Positions 53,908 to 62,917 of a stretch of DNA of 64,000 bases are shown in pieces. Source of the DNA: Bacteroidota bacterium (GTDB lineage: Bacteria > Bacteroidota > Bacteroidia > B-17B0 > Aurantibacillaceae); contig JAAFIQ010000013.1 of NCBI GenBank assembly GCA_013298715.1, positions 50,829-114,828 on the forward strand. Direction: 5' to 3'. The notes under the pieces are model-generated. The model was given only the letters and a program-made list of their open reading frames with translations, was not told the origin of the DNA and searched no databases. Each line of letters starts with the position of its first letter. Positions within the stretch are counted from its first letter, which is position 1. Both the position numbers and the translations under genes were made by a program.

Positions 53908-55665
53908 TTACTTTACAATTTTATAAGTTGCTTTATTTTTATCGTTGCTTACAGATAAAATATAAACACCGTTTTGCAATTCTGCGGTATTAACAGAAAT
54001 TTTACTTTCTTTTGATACAAAACTTGAAACAGTTTTACCAGTTAAATCAGTAATTACAACGTTTAAGTTTAGAGCTGATACATTTGCAATACTTAATTCA
54101 GTAGTGAAAGGATTTGGATAAACTGATAAATTAGTTGATAAACTATTATTCTCAGAGATTGAAGTAATAGTTAAAGTAGGTAAAGGTATTAAACTACCAC
54201 CTGTAGCAGTTGCTGCCCATAAACCAAAAGCAGGACCAGTTGAGTTATTAGCAGGATTTAAGAAACCGCTTGCCAATACTGTAATTGCAGCACCTTGTAA
54301 ATTTAAAGATGATAAAGGAGCCGTGTAAGCTGCAACTGTTGTAGTTCCGCTATTCACATTAATTGGGTAGTTAGCAGTTGGTAGTACATTATAACCTAAA
54401 GAATTGTAAGTACCATAAGTTAAGTTTGTAGCTAATGTTGTGCTTGGAGGAGAAACAATGTTAACCGCAGGCGCATCAGTGGCTCCATGGAAAATTAAAA
54501 CCTCAGTACTATTAGTATTTACCGCTCTTTCTTTTACGGCCGCATTTGCAACCATTGTAAAAGGAGCAACGGTGTTGTTTGGCGTATAACCAGCAGGACT
54601 TACAATACCACTTGCAATAAGTTGGTATTTAGCTGATGCCATTAGGTTATAAGTAAAGTTTGCGATAGCTTGTGAAACGTTTGTACTAGTTGCTGGTGCA
54701 ACTGATAAGGTAACTGTTTGTGCAGTTGGCACGTCAATATAAGGAGAAGCTGTTCTGAATGCAAAATTATCTAATAATAAAACAGCCGCAGTACCTGTAG
54801 TTGCCGAACGGAACCATACATCTACTGTAGAAGCAAGTGCGTCAGCGCAATTGTGGATTGCTTGTAAACGAGTAGAAGTCGTTGTGCTTGTTGGTAATGG
54901 AATCAAAGAACCTGCAGCCGAAGTTGCAACCCATAAACCAAATGTGTTTGTACTATTACTATTTTGTGCTGGATTTAAAAAACCACTTGCTACAACTGTA
55001 ATAGGAGCTCCGCCTAAATTTAATGCTTGTAAAGGTGCAGAATATTCTTGCACTACATTCTCAGAAAATTGGTCGCGAACTTGTAACTTATAATTTGCAG
55101 TTGGTAAATTTACATAACCAGCAAAAGCACCATAAGAAGCATTGTTAACCAAAATGTTTGGTATTACTGGGTTAGTACCAGTAAAAGGAGCAACAACATC
55201 AACTGTTGGCGCGTCTGTACTACCATGGTGAACTAAAATGCTGGTTGTTGTAACGTTAGGAGCTGCAGCAATTGCAGAAGTGTAGGTTGCCAGAGTAAAA
55301 GGACGAGTCATGCTAGACGGATTGAAACCATTACCTGGTGTAACAATACCATCTGCAACAACAATATTACGTGAGTTGGCAGCAAAATTTACAGTAAATG
55401 TTGCAATAGCTTGGTTAGCGTTTGTTGAAGTACCTGGTGCTACACCAATTACAATGTTTGTTCCTGAAGGAATACTTGTAAAAGTTGCCGATGCAAAACG
55501 GAAGTTTAAATTATCTATTAATAATGTGTTTCCTGCATAGATGTCAACTGTTGCAGCTGCCGGATCAGCGCAATTGTGAATAACTTGTAAAGCGGCTGTT
55601 TGGGCTTTACCAACTGTAATGCCTAAACCAAGCATGGCGGCAATAAATGTAATTGATTTTTTCAT
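53908..55665 (-). CDS. DUF4397-repeat T9SS type A cargo protein
   Basis: A 585-residue protein from the ATG at 55665, where MKKSITFIAAMLGLGITVGKAQ is a good signal peptide; the frame extends 15 codons further up. Two homologous halves (~25-265 and ~270-500) each carry DUF4397 units: LQVIHNCADPAAATVDIYAG and LQAIHNCADALASTVDVWF open them, and TSILVHHGSTDAPTVDV and TEVLIFHGATDAPAVNI come mid-half. The last ~80 residues are a type A sorting domain (LSVYPNPFTTELSI, GVYILSVSNDKNKATYKIVK). Exported by T9SS; binding function unknown. Confidence 0.88.
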   Translation of the reverse strand: MKKSITFIAAMLGLGITVGKAQTAALQVIHNCADPAAATVDIYAGNTLLIDNLNFRFASATFTSIPSGTNIVIGVAPGTSTNANQAIATFTVNFAANSRNIVVADGIVTPGNGFNPSSMTRPFTLATYTSAIAAAPNVTTTSILVHHGSTDAPTVDVVAPFTGTNPVIPNILVNNASYGAFAGYVNLPTANYKLQVRDQFSENVVQEYSAPLQALNLGGAPITVVASGFLNPAQNSNSTNTFGLWVATSAAGSLIPLPTSTTTSTRLQAIHNCADALASTVDVWFRSATTGTAAVLLLDNFAFRTASPYIDVPTAQTVTLSVAPATSTNVSQAIANFTYNLMASAKYQLIASGIVSPAGYTPNNTVAPFTMVANAAVKERAVNTNSTEVLIFHGATDAPAVNIVSPPSTTLATNLTYGTYNSLGYNVLPTANYPINVNSGTTTVAAYTAPLSSLNLQGAAITVLASGFLNPANNSTGPAFGLWAATATGGSLIPLPTLTITSISENNSLSTNLSVYPNPFTTELSIANVSALNLNVVITDLTGKTVSSFVSKESKISVNTAELQNGVYILSVSNDKNKATYKIVK

Positions 55666-55844
55666 TTTTATTTTTTTTTTGATTTGTAAGGAGAACATAA
55701 GAAAATTCATTTTGTTTAACCAAAAGTGTTAAAACGTTAAACAAAATGTGAAAAAAACAAAAAATATTAAAAAGAAACACATTGTTAGTTAACAATGCGG
55801 TAACAATTTGAAGCATTAATAAAGTTGGGAGGAGAGGCTCGGTT

Positions 55845-58800
55845 CTATATTTTAACGCCTATAACACATACGTCATCTACTTGTTCTAATTCACCTTTCC
55901 ATGACTCGAATTCAAAATCTAACAATTTTTTTTGTGAAGAAAACGGCCTTGTGTGATTTTTGAGTAAAAACTCTTTTAAATTTTTGAATTTGAATTTTTT
56001 ACCCCGCTTACCTCCAAATTGGTCGGCGTAACCATCTGTAAACAAATAAATAGCATCATCTTTTTGCAAAGGGATGGATATTAAATCAAATTGTTTACCA
56101 TCTGTTGATTGGCCACCTATGGAGAATTTACTTGCTTTGTATTCTATAATTTGACTATCTCTACAAAGCAACATAGGTCGGTTAGCGCCTGCAAATTCCA
56201 AACGATTTTCTTTTCTATAATAAGCACATAGCGCTATATCCATTCCATCATTTGCACTTGTTTCTGAAGTTTTACGGATAAGTTGTACTAAATTTTCATC
56301 AATTAATTTTAAAGCCTGCGATGGGGTTGTAACAGTTTTAGTATTCAGAACCCTATCAATAATATCGTTACAAATAATACTCATAAAAGCGCCTGGCACA
56401 CCATGTCCGGTGCAGTCTGCGGCAGCAAATACAGTTACGTCTTCAAAATGTTTAAACCAATAAAAATCGCCACTCACAATATCCTTAGGCTTGTATAAAA
56501 TAAAACTATCGCTAAAATTTTTGTTAAAGTCGTTTATGTTAGGCACTACAGCTTGTTGTATTTTTTTAGCGTATTTTATACTATCAGTAATGTCTTTATT
56601 CTTTTCTTCAATAATTGCTTTTTGTTTGCTAACCTCAGCAGTGCGCTCATTTACTTTAGCTTCAAGGTTTTGATAAAGGTTGGCATTATCTAAAGCAATA
56701 CCTATTGACACAGCTAGATTGCGTAATAAATTTAGCTGGTATTCGGTATACGCATCCGTTTTTATACTTTGTACTGTGAAAACCCCAATACAATTTTCTT
56801 TTGAAAAAATAGGTAAATATATAATTGAACCTGCCTCATTACCAGCGGTAGTCTTTTTTAAATCACTTATATACTTTTTAAATTCTTTTTGGTAATTCGA
56901 AATAAAAATTTCTTTTCGCTTTAAAAAGCATTGTGTAGCCAATCTATTTTCATCGTGTAAATCAAAAGTTAAACCTTCTAAAACAGAATTATTTTCGATA
57001 AACCCTTTAAACTCGAGTGCATACGTTGCTGGATTAGCAATGCCGATTCCAAACATAGATGCGTCCATTAGTTTATTTATATTGGTATAAACTTTAGAAT
57101 TAATTGCTTCAACTGATAATGCAGAACTTATATCTTCTGCAATTTGACTCAGCAATCGGGTATTTTCGTAAGCGGTTTGAATTTCTTTAGTGCGCTCTTT
57201 TACACGTGTATCTAAACTTGAATAGAGCGCTGCATTATCCAAAGCTATTGCTATATAAACTGCTAAGTTTTTTAATATTTGTAAATGATAATCGGTGTAA
57301 CTATTTGTTTTAAAACTTTGTGTTGTTATTACGCCTATTACTTTTTCTTTCACTACTAACGGTAGATAAATTAATGAATAAACGCGCCTGCCCTGCAACG
57401 GAGCCTGAAAAGTTTCAACGTATTGTAAAACTTCTTCGTCTAAATTATTAATTAATATTTCTAAATTTTTCGAGAAACAAATACTGGTTAATCTGTTTTT
57501 ATCTAACGGATCGTATTCAATATCGTAGAGTCGCTCACCATCTTCTATATAAAGCGGAAACGATACAATGTTACTCTCTTTTTGATAGACTCCAATACCA
57601 AAACCAGTAGCGTCCATTAACGCGTTCACATTTTTGTATACTTTTTCAATAATCTCCTCTATCGAGAGTGTTGAAGTAATATCGTTTCCAATTTGGCTTA
57701 ATAACTTTGTATTTTGGTAACTTTTTTCTACCTCTTCCTTTTGCGCTACTACTTCCAATGTACGTTCTTTTACTTTCTCCTCTAGGTTTTGATAAAGGTT
57801 AGCATTATCTAAAGCAATACCAATTGAGGTTGAGAGGTTTTGTAACAAATCTACATGGTAATTTGTATACGTAAATTTATGTAAGCTTTGCACAGTTATA
57901 ACACCAATAACCTGTTGTTTTGAATATAGTGGGATGTAGATAATTGATGAAGTATCGTTTCCAACAATTGGTTTTCTTTCGAGTTTAATGTACTTTGAGT
58001 ATTCGTTTTCAAAATCTTGGATTATAATTGTTTGTTTTTTAACATAGCAAAGCGCTCCTAGTCGATTTATATCTTTTGTATCAACAATAAAATTTTCTAT
58101 TACAGTATTATTTTCTCTAAAACCATTAAATTCTAGTTGCTGAGTTTTAGTATTTAATATCCCAATACCAAAGGCATCTGCCCTCATTAATTGATTAATT
58201 CGCGTGTAAACTGATGTAATAATTGTTTCGATAGAAAGTGATGAGCTTAGCTCCTTGGCTATTTCTCCAAGCAATCGTGTATCATCATAATTCTTTGCAA
58301 TCTCCTGTGTTCGCTCATTTACACGACTTTCTAAATTAGAATATAAGGAAGCGTTATCTATTGCAATGGCTGTGTACACTGCCAAACTCTTTAATAGTTG
58401 TAAATGATAATCGGTGTAAGCGTTTGCACTATAGCTTTGTACCGTAATTACACCAATTTGTTTGTTATTACTTGTAAGCGGAACATAAATAATTGACTCT
58501 GTGGCATCGCCGGCCAAAATATTCAAATTTTTTACTTTACCAGTTTTAATAAACTCTTCGGTAAAATTTTCTATTACGTAATCTGCTTGGTTATTAAAAC
58601 ACCAAACTGCTGGCCTATCAGAATCTTTTATTGTTGAATAGCTGTAGTCTTGTAAGGTAGTTCCTTTTTCGATTACGCCACTAAAATTTATTGAATTTGT
58701 TTCAGGATTAAACACACCTATCCCGAACATTGTTGCATCCATTAGCTTATTAACGCTATGATATACCTTACTAATAATTTCGTTTATTGAGAAAATACTT

Positions 58801-61064
58801 GATATTTCCTTTCCAATTTCACTTACAATACGGGTATTATCATACGTTTTTTCAATTGCTTCTTTTTGTTTTAAAACTTCATCGGTTCTTTCAGAAACTT
58901 TATCTTCCAAATGCTGGTAAAGGTAGGCATTCTCTAGCGCAGTTGCCGTGTAGGTTGCCAGGGTTTTCAAAATATCTAATTGAAACGGTTTATAAGCAAA
59001 TTTTTGGAAACTTTGAACAGTAATAACACCCAGCACTTTCTCGCCCAACAACATAGGGGTAAACATAAGCGAATGTGGCATATCACCAGTTACTACTTTA
59101 ATTTGATTTACATACATTTTGTAATCGGTAAGGTTATCTTCAATAAAAATATCTTTTTTGTTTTTAAGACACCATACCGTATAGTTATCATCATCCATTA
59201 AGGGCACTTTGGCCACATCCAAGTCTAACACATCTCTTTCAATTTCGTATTTGTATTCAATTACATTTTCTTTAGGTAAATAAATTCTTACGCCAAAGCA
59301 ATCGGCATTCATCACCTCGCTTAAGGAAGCGTGTAGTTTCTTAAATATAAGGGCAAGATTAAGATTTGATGTAATTTGCCTACCTATTTCTGATACTTTT
59401 TTGTTAATTAAATACGTGTTTTCAATCTCCTCCTTGCTTTTCAGTAATTCTTTGGTTCTATGCGCCACAATCTCTTCTTGATTTTTATACAAACGCGCAT
59501 TCTGCAGAGCAATTGCTGCATACGTTGCAATATTTTTTAAAATGTTTACATGAAAAGTTGAGTAAGCGTTTTTAGTAAAGCTTTGAACAGTAATAACTCC
59601 TAATGCTTTGTTGTTGTATGTTAATGGTAAATAAATTAATGACGATGGGTTTTTACCAGCCTTTGGGATTATGTTGGTGTTAAAAATTGTTCTTATTTCT
59701 AATTCATAATCAGCAATAATTATATCCTTTAACTTTTTAAAACAAAGCACTGATAGCCGCGATTCATCTGATAATTCATAAACTACATCCGTATAACTTT
59801 CACCCTCCTCAAGGTATAATGGGAAACTAAGTTTGTTTTCGTTTTCATTTGCCAAAGCAATTCCAAAACCATCAGCCTTCATCAAATTTTTAACGGAGCG
59901 GTGAACCGTATTTACAATAACTTCAACTGATAAACTAGAAATAATTTGTTGACCAATTTCACTTATTTGAACTAAGCTGTCCGAAAAATTTTGTAATTCC
60001 TTTGCCTTCTCTTCAAACAAAACCTTTTCAGCTTGGGCTTGTAATAACTTGTTTTGAGCAGCTGCCGATTTTACTAATTGAGCACTTTTTTCGTTAACAA
60101 CCTCGTTTTTATTAGACGAATAAATTTTGTAGTAATAAAGTGATTTCTCAAAATCGTTTTCCGTTTCATAAATCTCTGCCAAGCGTTTGCATACTTTATA
60201 AACCCCTTCTTTATTATTAATTTCAATCGAAAGTTTATACGATTCTAAATAATTATCAATTGCATCCTTATTTTTATTTTGTTTTAAATAAAAATCACCA
60301 ATGTTAAATAAAGACAAAGCCAAGCCTGGTTTAAAGTTTAATTCTCTTCTTAACTGCAAACTTTTATTAAAATTAAAAATCGCTTCATCAGGTTTATTTA
60401 AGGCAGAATAAGTACGTCCAAGTCCATCAACAGCAAAAGCCTCAACTTGCTTATTAGCCATCTCAGCGCTAATTGTAGCAGATTTAATATAGTATGGTAA
60501 GGCTTTATCGTTTAAACCTTTATTATAATAAGCTTCGCCAAGGCCATCTAATACCTTTATGTAAATATCTTTGGCATTTAATCTCTCGCATATTTCTTCG
60601 CTTTCATGCAGTACCTCAAGCGCATTATCATTTTGACTTGTACGGTAATAAATAGTTCCCATACCATTCAACCCATCGGCCATGCCGTACTCATCGCCAA
60701 TTTCTTTACTGGTTGCGTAGCAAAGGCTGTAATTTTTTATAGATAAATCAAAATCAGAGATGTAACTGTAATTTGCACCCAAGTTGTAATATACAGCCGC
60801 AATATTTTTTTTATCATTAAGCTCGTTAAATAACTCAAGGGCTTTGTGATTGTAATTGAAAGAATCATCATTTTTAGAAATCCAAGTGCTTGAGGCGCCG
60901 AGCGTTTTTAAGGCCAAGGCCTCGCCCATTTTATAATTTAATTGTTGAGAGGATGCCAACGTAAGCGTACTTAACTCAATGGCTTTTATAGGTTCTTTTC
61001 GATTAATGGACCAAGCCTCATCATTTAGCTCATCTATCTTAATTATGTTAGTTTCTAGTTCCAA
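55845..61064 (-). CDS. Giant TPR - six GAF - SpoIIE (PP2C) phosphatase signalling protein
   Basis: A 1739-residue cytosolic protein with no signal peptide or membrane helix. TPR repeats cover ~30-340. Six GAF sensor domains follow at intervals of ~190 residues, starting near 365, 555, 745, 930, 1120 and 1305. Each is opened by a coil ending IGxxIxSxLS and contains FGIGxxN and YLPLxxxxKxIGVITVQSF-type strands. The coils between them share NLExKVxERTxEV. From ~1490 comes DSIKYAKKIQQAVVP, then the SpoIIE phosphatase: DIVSGDFYWF, FAAADCTGHGVPGAFMS, LFTDGYADQFGG. It likely dephosphorylates an anti-sigma-antagonist-type partner or acts in stress signalling. No partner gene is adjacent. Confidence 0.92.
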   Translation of the reverse strand: MELETNIIKIDELNDEAWSINRKEPIKAIELSTLTLASSQQLNYKMGEALALKTLGASSTWISKNDDSFNYNHKALELFNELNDKKNIAAVYYNLGANYSYISDFDLSIKNYSLCYATSKEIGDEYGMADGLNGMGTIYYRTSQNDNALEVLHESEEICERLNAKDIYIKVLDGLGEAYYNKGLNDKALPYYIKSATISAEMANKQVEAFAVDGLGRTYSALNKPDEAIFNFNKSLQLRRELNFKPGLALSLFNIGDFYLKQNKNKDAIDNYLESYKLSIEINNKEGVYKVCKRLAEIYETENDFEKSLYYYKIYSSNKNEVVNEKSAQLVKSAAAQNKLLQAQAEKVLFEEKAKELQNFSDSLVQISEIGQQIISSLSVEVIVNTVHRSVKNLMKADGFGIALANENENKLSFPLYLEEGESYTDVVYELSDESRLSVLCFKKLKDIIIADYELEIRTIFNTNIIPKAGKNPSSLIYLPLTYNNKALGVITVQSFTKNAYSTFHVNILKNIATYAAIALQNARLYKNQEEIVAHRTKELLKSKEEIENTYLINKKVSEIGRQITSNLNLALIFKKLHASLSEVMNADCFGVRIYLPKENVIEYKYEIERDVLDLDVAKVPLMDDDNYTVWCLKNKKDIFIEDNLTDYKMYVNQIKVVTGDMPHSLMFTPMLLGEKVLGVITVQSFQKFAYKPFQLDILKTLATYTATALENAYLYQHLEDKVSERTDEVLKQKEAIEKTYDNTRIVSEIGKEISSIFSINEIISKVYHSVNKLMDATMFGIGVFNPETNSINFSGVIEKGTTLQDYSYSTIKDSDRPAVWCFNNQADYVIENFTEEFIKTGKVKNLNILAGDATESIIYVPLTSNNKQIGVITVQSYSANAYTDYHLQLLKSLAVYTAIAIDNASLYSNLESRVNERTQEIAKNYDDTRLLGEIAKELSSSLSIETIITSVYTRINQLMRADAFGIGILNTKTQQLEFNGFRENNTVIENFIVDTKDINRLGALCYVKKQTIIIQDFENEYSKYIKLERKPIVGNDTSSIIYIPLYSKQQVIGVITVQSLHKFTYTNYHVDLLQNLSTSIGIALDNANLYQNLEEKVKERTLEVVAQKEEVEKSYQNTKLLSQIGNDITSTLSIEEIIEKVYKNVNALMDATGFGIGVYQKESNIVSFPLYIEDGERLYDIEYDPLDKNRLTSICFSKNLEILINNLDEEVLQYVETFQAPLQGRRVYSLIYLPLVVKEKVIGVITTQSFKTNSYTDYHLQILKNLAVYIAIALDNAALYSSLDTRVKERTKEIQTAYENTRLLSQIAEDISSALSVEAINSKVYTNINKLMDASMFGIGIANPATYALEFKGFIENNSVLEGLTFDLHDENRLATQCFLKRKEIFISNYQKEFKKYISDLKKTTAGNEAGSIIYLPIFSKENCIGVFTVQSIKTDAYTEYQLNLLRNLAVSIGIALDNANLYQNLEAKVNERTAEVSKQKAIIEEKNKDITDSIKYAKKIQQAVVPNINDFNKNFSDSFILYKPKDIVSGDFYWFKHFEDVTVFAAADCTGHGVPGAFMSIICNDIIDRVLNTKTVTTPSQALKLIDENLVQLIRKTSETSANDGMDIALCAYYRKENRLEFAGANRPMLLCRDSQIIEYKASKFSIGGQSTDGKQFDLISIPLQKDDAIYLFTDGYADQFGGKRGKKFKFKNLKEFLLKNHTRPFSSQKKLLDFEFESWKGELEQVDDVCVIGVKI

Positions 61065-61189
61065 AAATTCAGAATAATCACCTAAAATAAACTTTTATTT
61101 TATAAACTGCAAGAATTAAAAAAACCTATAATTAATACTGGTATACAAAAAAAATATAACTAATTTTAATGCTTTACTCACTTACTAGT

Positions 61190-62809
61190 ATGGATTTAGA
61201 ATTTAATAAAAACGACGATAAAATGCGTTTACTGATTTCACAAATGGAACAGCGCTTACAAAAAATTTATGAAGGTGGCGGAAAAAAACGTATCGAAAAG
61301 CTACACGAACAAGGAAAAATGAGCGCACGCGAGCGTATTGATTTTTTATTGGATAAAAATACCGAACGTATTGAGATTGGTGCTTTTGCTGGCTACGAAA
61401 TGTATGCTGAACATGGCGGTTGCCCGGCTGGTGGCGTGGTAGTTGTTATTGGTTATGTAAGCGGTAAACAATGTATTGTGGTTGCAAATGATGCAACCGT
61501 TAAAGCTGGTGCTTGGTTTCCTATAACAGGTAAAAAGAATTTACGCGCACAAGAAATTGCAATGGAAAATCGTTTGCCAATTATTTATTTGGTAGACAGC
61601 GCTGGTGTTTATTTACCAATGCAAGATGAAATTTTTCCTGACAAAGAACATTTTGGAAGAATTTTTAGGAACAACGCCATTATGAGTGGACAGGGTATTT
61701 TACAAATTGCTGCCGTAATGGGTAGTTGTGTGGCCGGTGGCGCTTACCTACCAATTATGAGCGATGAAGCTATGATAGTTGACAAAACTGGTTCCATATT
61801 TTTAGCAGGCAGTTATTTGGTAAAAGCAGCTATTGGCGAAAGTATTGATAATGAAACGTTAGGAGGATCATCTACACACTGCGAAATTAGTGGTGTTACC
61901 GATTATAAATGTAAAGATGATGCCGATTGTTTAACACGTATCCGCAACATCATAAGTAAAGTTGGCGATTACACAAAAGCTGGTTTTAACAGGGAAACAC
62001 CTGTATTGCCAAAAAAAGATGCTAAAGAAATTTATGGCATACACAACGATAAACAATACGAAGTACGCGAAATTATTGAACGCATTGTTGATGGCGGTGT
62101 GCACGAAGAATACAAAGAATTATACGGACAAAGTATTGTTTGCACCTATGCGCGCATTGATGGCTGGGCGGTTGGTATTGTTGCTAACCAACGTAAAGTT
62201 GTAAAAAGTAAAAAAGGCGAAATGCAATTTGGAGGTGTAATTTATAGCGATAGTGCTGATAAAGCAGCGCGCTTTATTATGAATTGCAACCAAAAGAAAA
62301 TACCATTGGTATTTTTACAAGACGCTACAGGCTTTATGGTTGGTAGCAGAAGCGAGCATGGGGGTATAATTAAAGATGGTGCAAAATTAGTAAATGCAAT
62401 GGCTAACAGTGTGGTACCAAAATTCACCATAATTATGGGTAATAGTTATGGTGCAGCTAATTACGCCATGTGCGGCAAGGCATACGACCCGCGCTTAATT
62501 GTTGGATGGCCAACCGCACAAGTAGCTGTAATGGGTGGCGCGCAAGCCGCTAAAGTATTGGTACAAATTGAGGTTGCGAGTTTACAAGCCAAAGGCGAAG
62601 AAATTACACCAGAAAAAGAAGCAGAACTTTATAACAAAACTAAAGATAAATACGATAAACAAACCACACCTTACTACGCTGCAAGCAGAATATGGTTAGA
62701 TGCAATTATAGATCCAATTGAAACCAGAAAAATTATTAGCATGGGTATTGAAGCAGCCGACCATTCGCCAATTACAAAACAGTACAATATTGGTGTGTTG
62801 CAAACTTAG
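61190..62809 (+). CDS. Acyl-CoA carboxylase beta subunit (carboxyltransferase)
   Basis: A 539-residue crotonase-fold carboxyltransferase. It starts at ATG 61190 (MDLEFNKN, as in homologues); the frame also offers an ATG at 61169. It shows KMSARERIDFLLD, AEHGGCPAGGVVVVIGYV, VDSAGVYLPMQ, GSCVAGGAYLPIMSDE (N-terminal oxyanion region), and GFMVGSRSEHGGIIKDGAKLVNA with MGNSYGAANYAM in the second half. Pattern and length best fit methylcrotonyl- or propionyl-CoA carboxylase beta subunits; substrate cannot be fixed. The biotin-carrying alpha subunit is not nearby. Confidence 0.9.
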   Translation: MDLEFNKNDDKMRLLISQMEQRLQKIYEGGGKKRIEKLHEQGKMSARERIDFLLDKNTERIEIGAFAGYEMYAEHGGCPAGGVVVVIGYVSGKQCIVVANDATVKAGAWFPITGKKNLRAQEIAMENRLPIIYLVDSAGVYLPMQDEIFPDKEHFGRIFRNNAIMSGQGILQIAAVMGSCVAGGAYLPIMSDEAMIVDKTGSIFLAGSYLVKAAIGESIDNETLGGSSTHCEISGVTDYKCKDDADCLTRIRNIISKVGDYTKAGFNRETPVLPKKDAKEIYGIHNDKQYEVREIIERIVDGGVHEEYKELYGQSIVCTYARIDGWAVGIVANQRKVVKSKKGEMQFGGVIYSDSADKAARFIMNCNQKKIPLVFLQDATGFMVGSRSEHGGIIKDGAKLVNAMANSVVPKFTIIMGNSYGAANYAMCGKAYDPRLIVGWPTAQVAVMGGAQAAKVLVQIEVASLQAKGEEITPEKEAELYNKTKDKYDKQTTPYYAASRIWLDAIIDPIETRKIISMGIEAADHSPITKQYNIGVLQT

Positions 62810-62917
62810 GGTATAGTAGAATTATTATGAAGTAAATTTTAAAAGGCGATTAGATTTTATTATCTACCTTTCTATTATTACTTTTTTGTTTACTTCAAAA
62901 TGCTTTTGCAATAAAAA

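Noticed and set aside
55666..55710. Fifteen-codon N-terminal extension of the DUF4397 protein
   Set aside because: The extension would bury the signal peptide; the ATG at 55665 gives a standard one.
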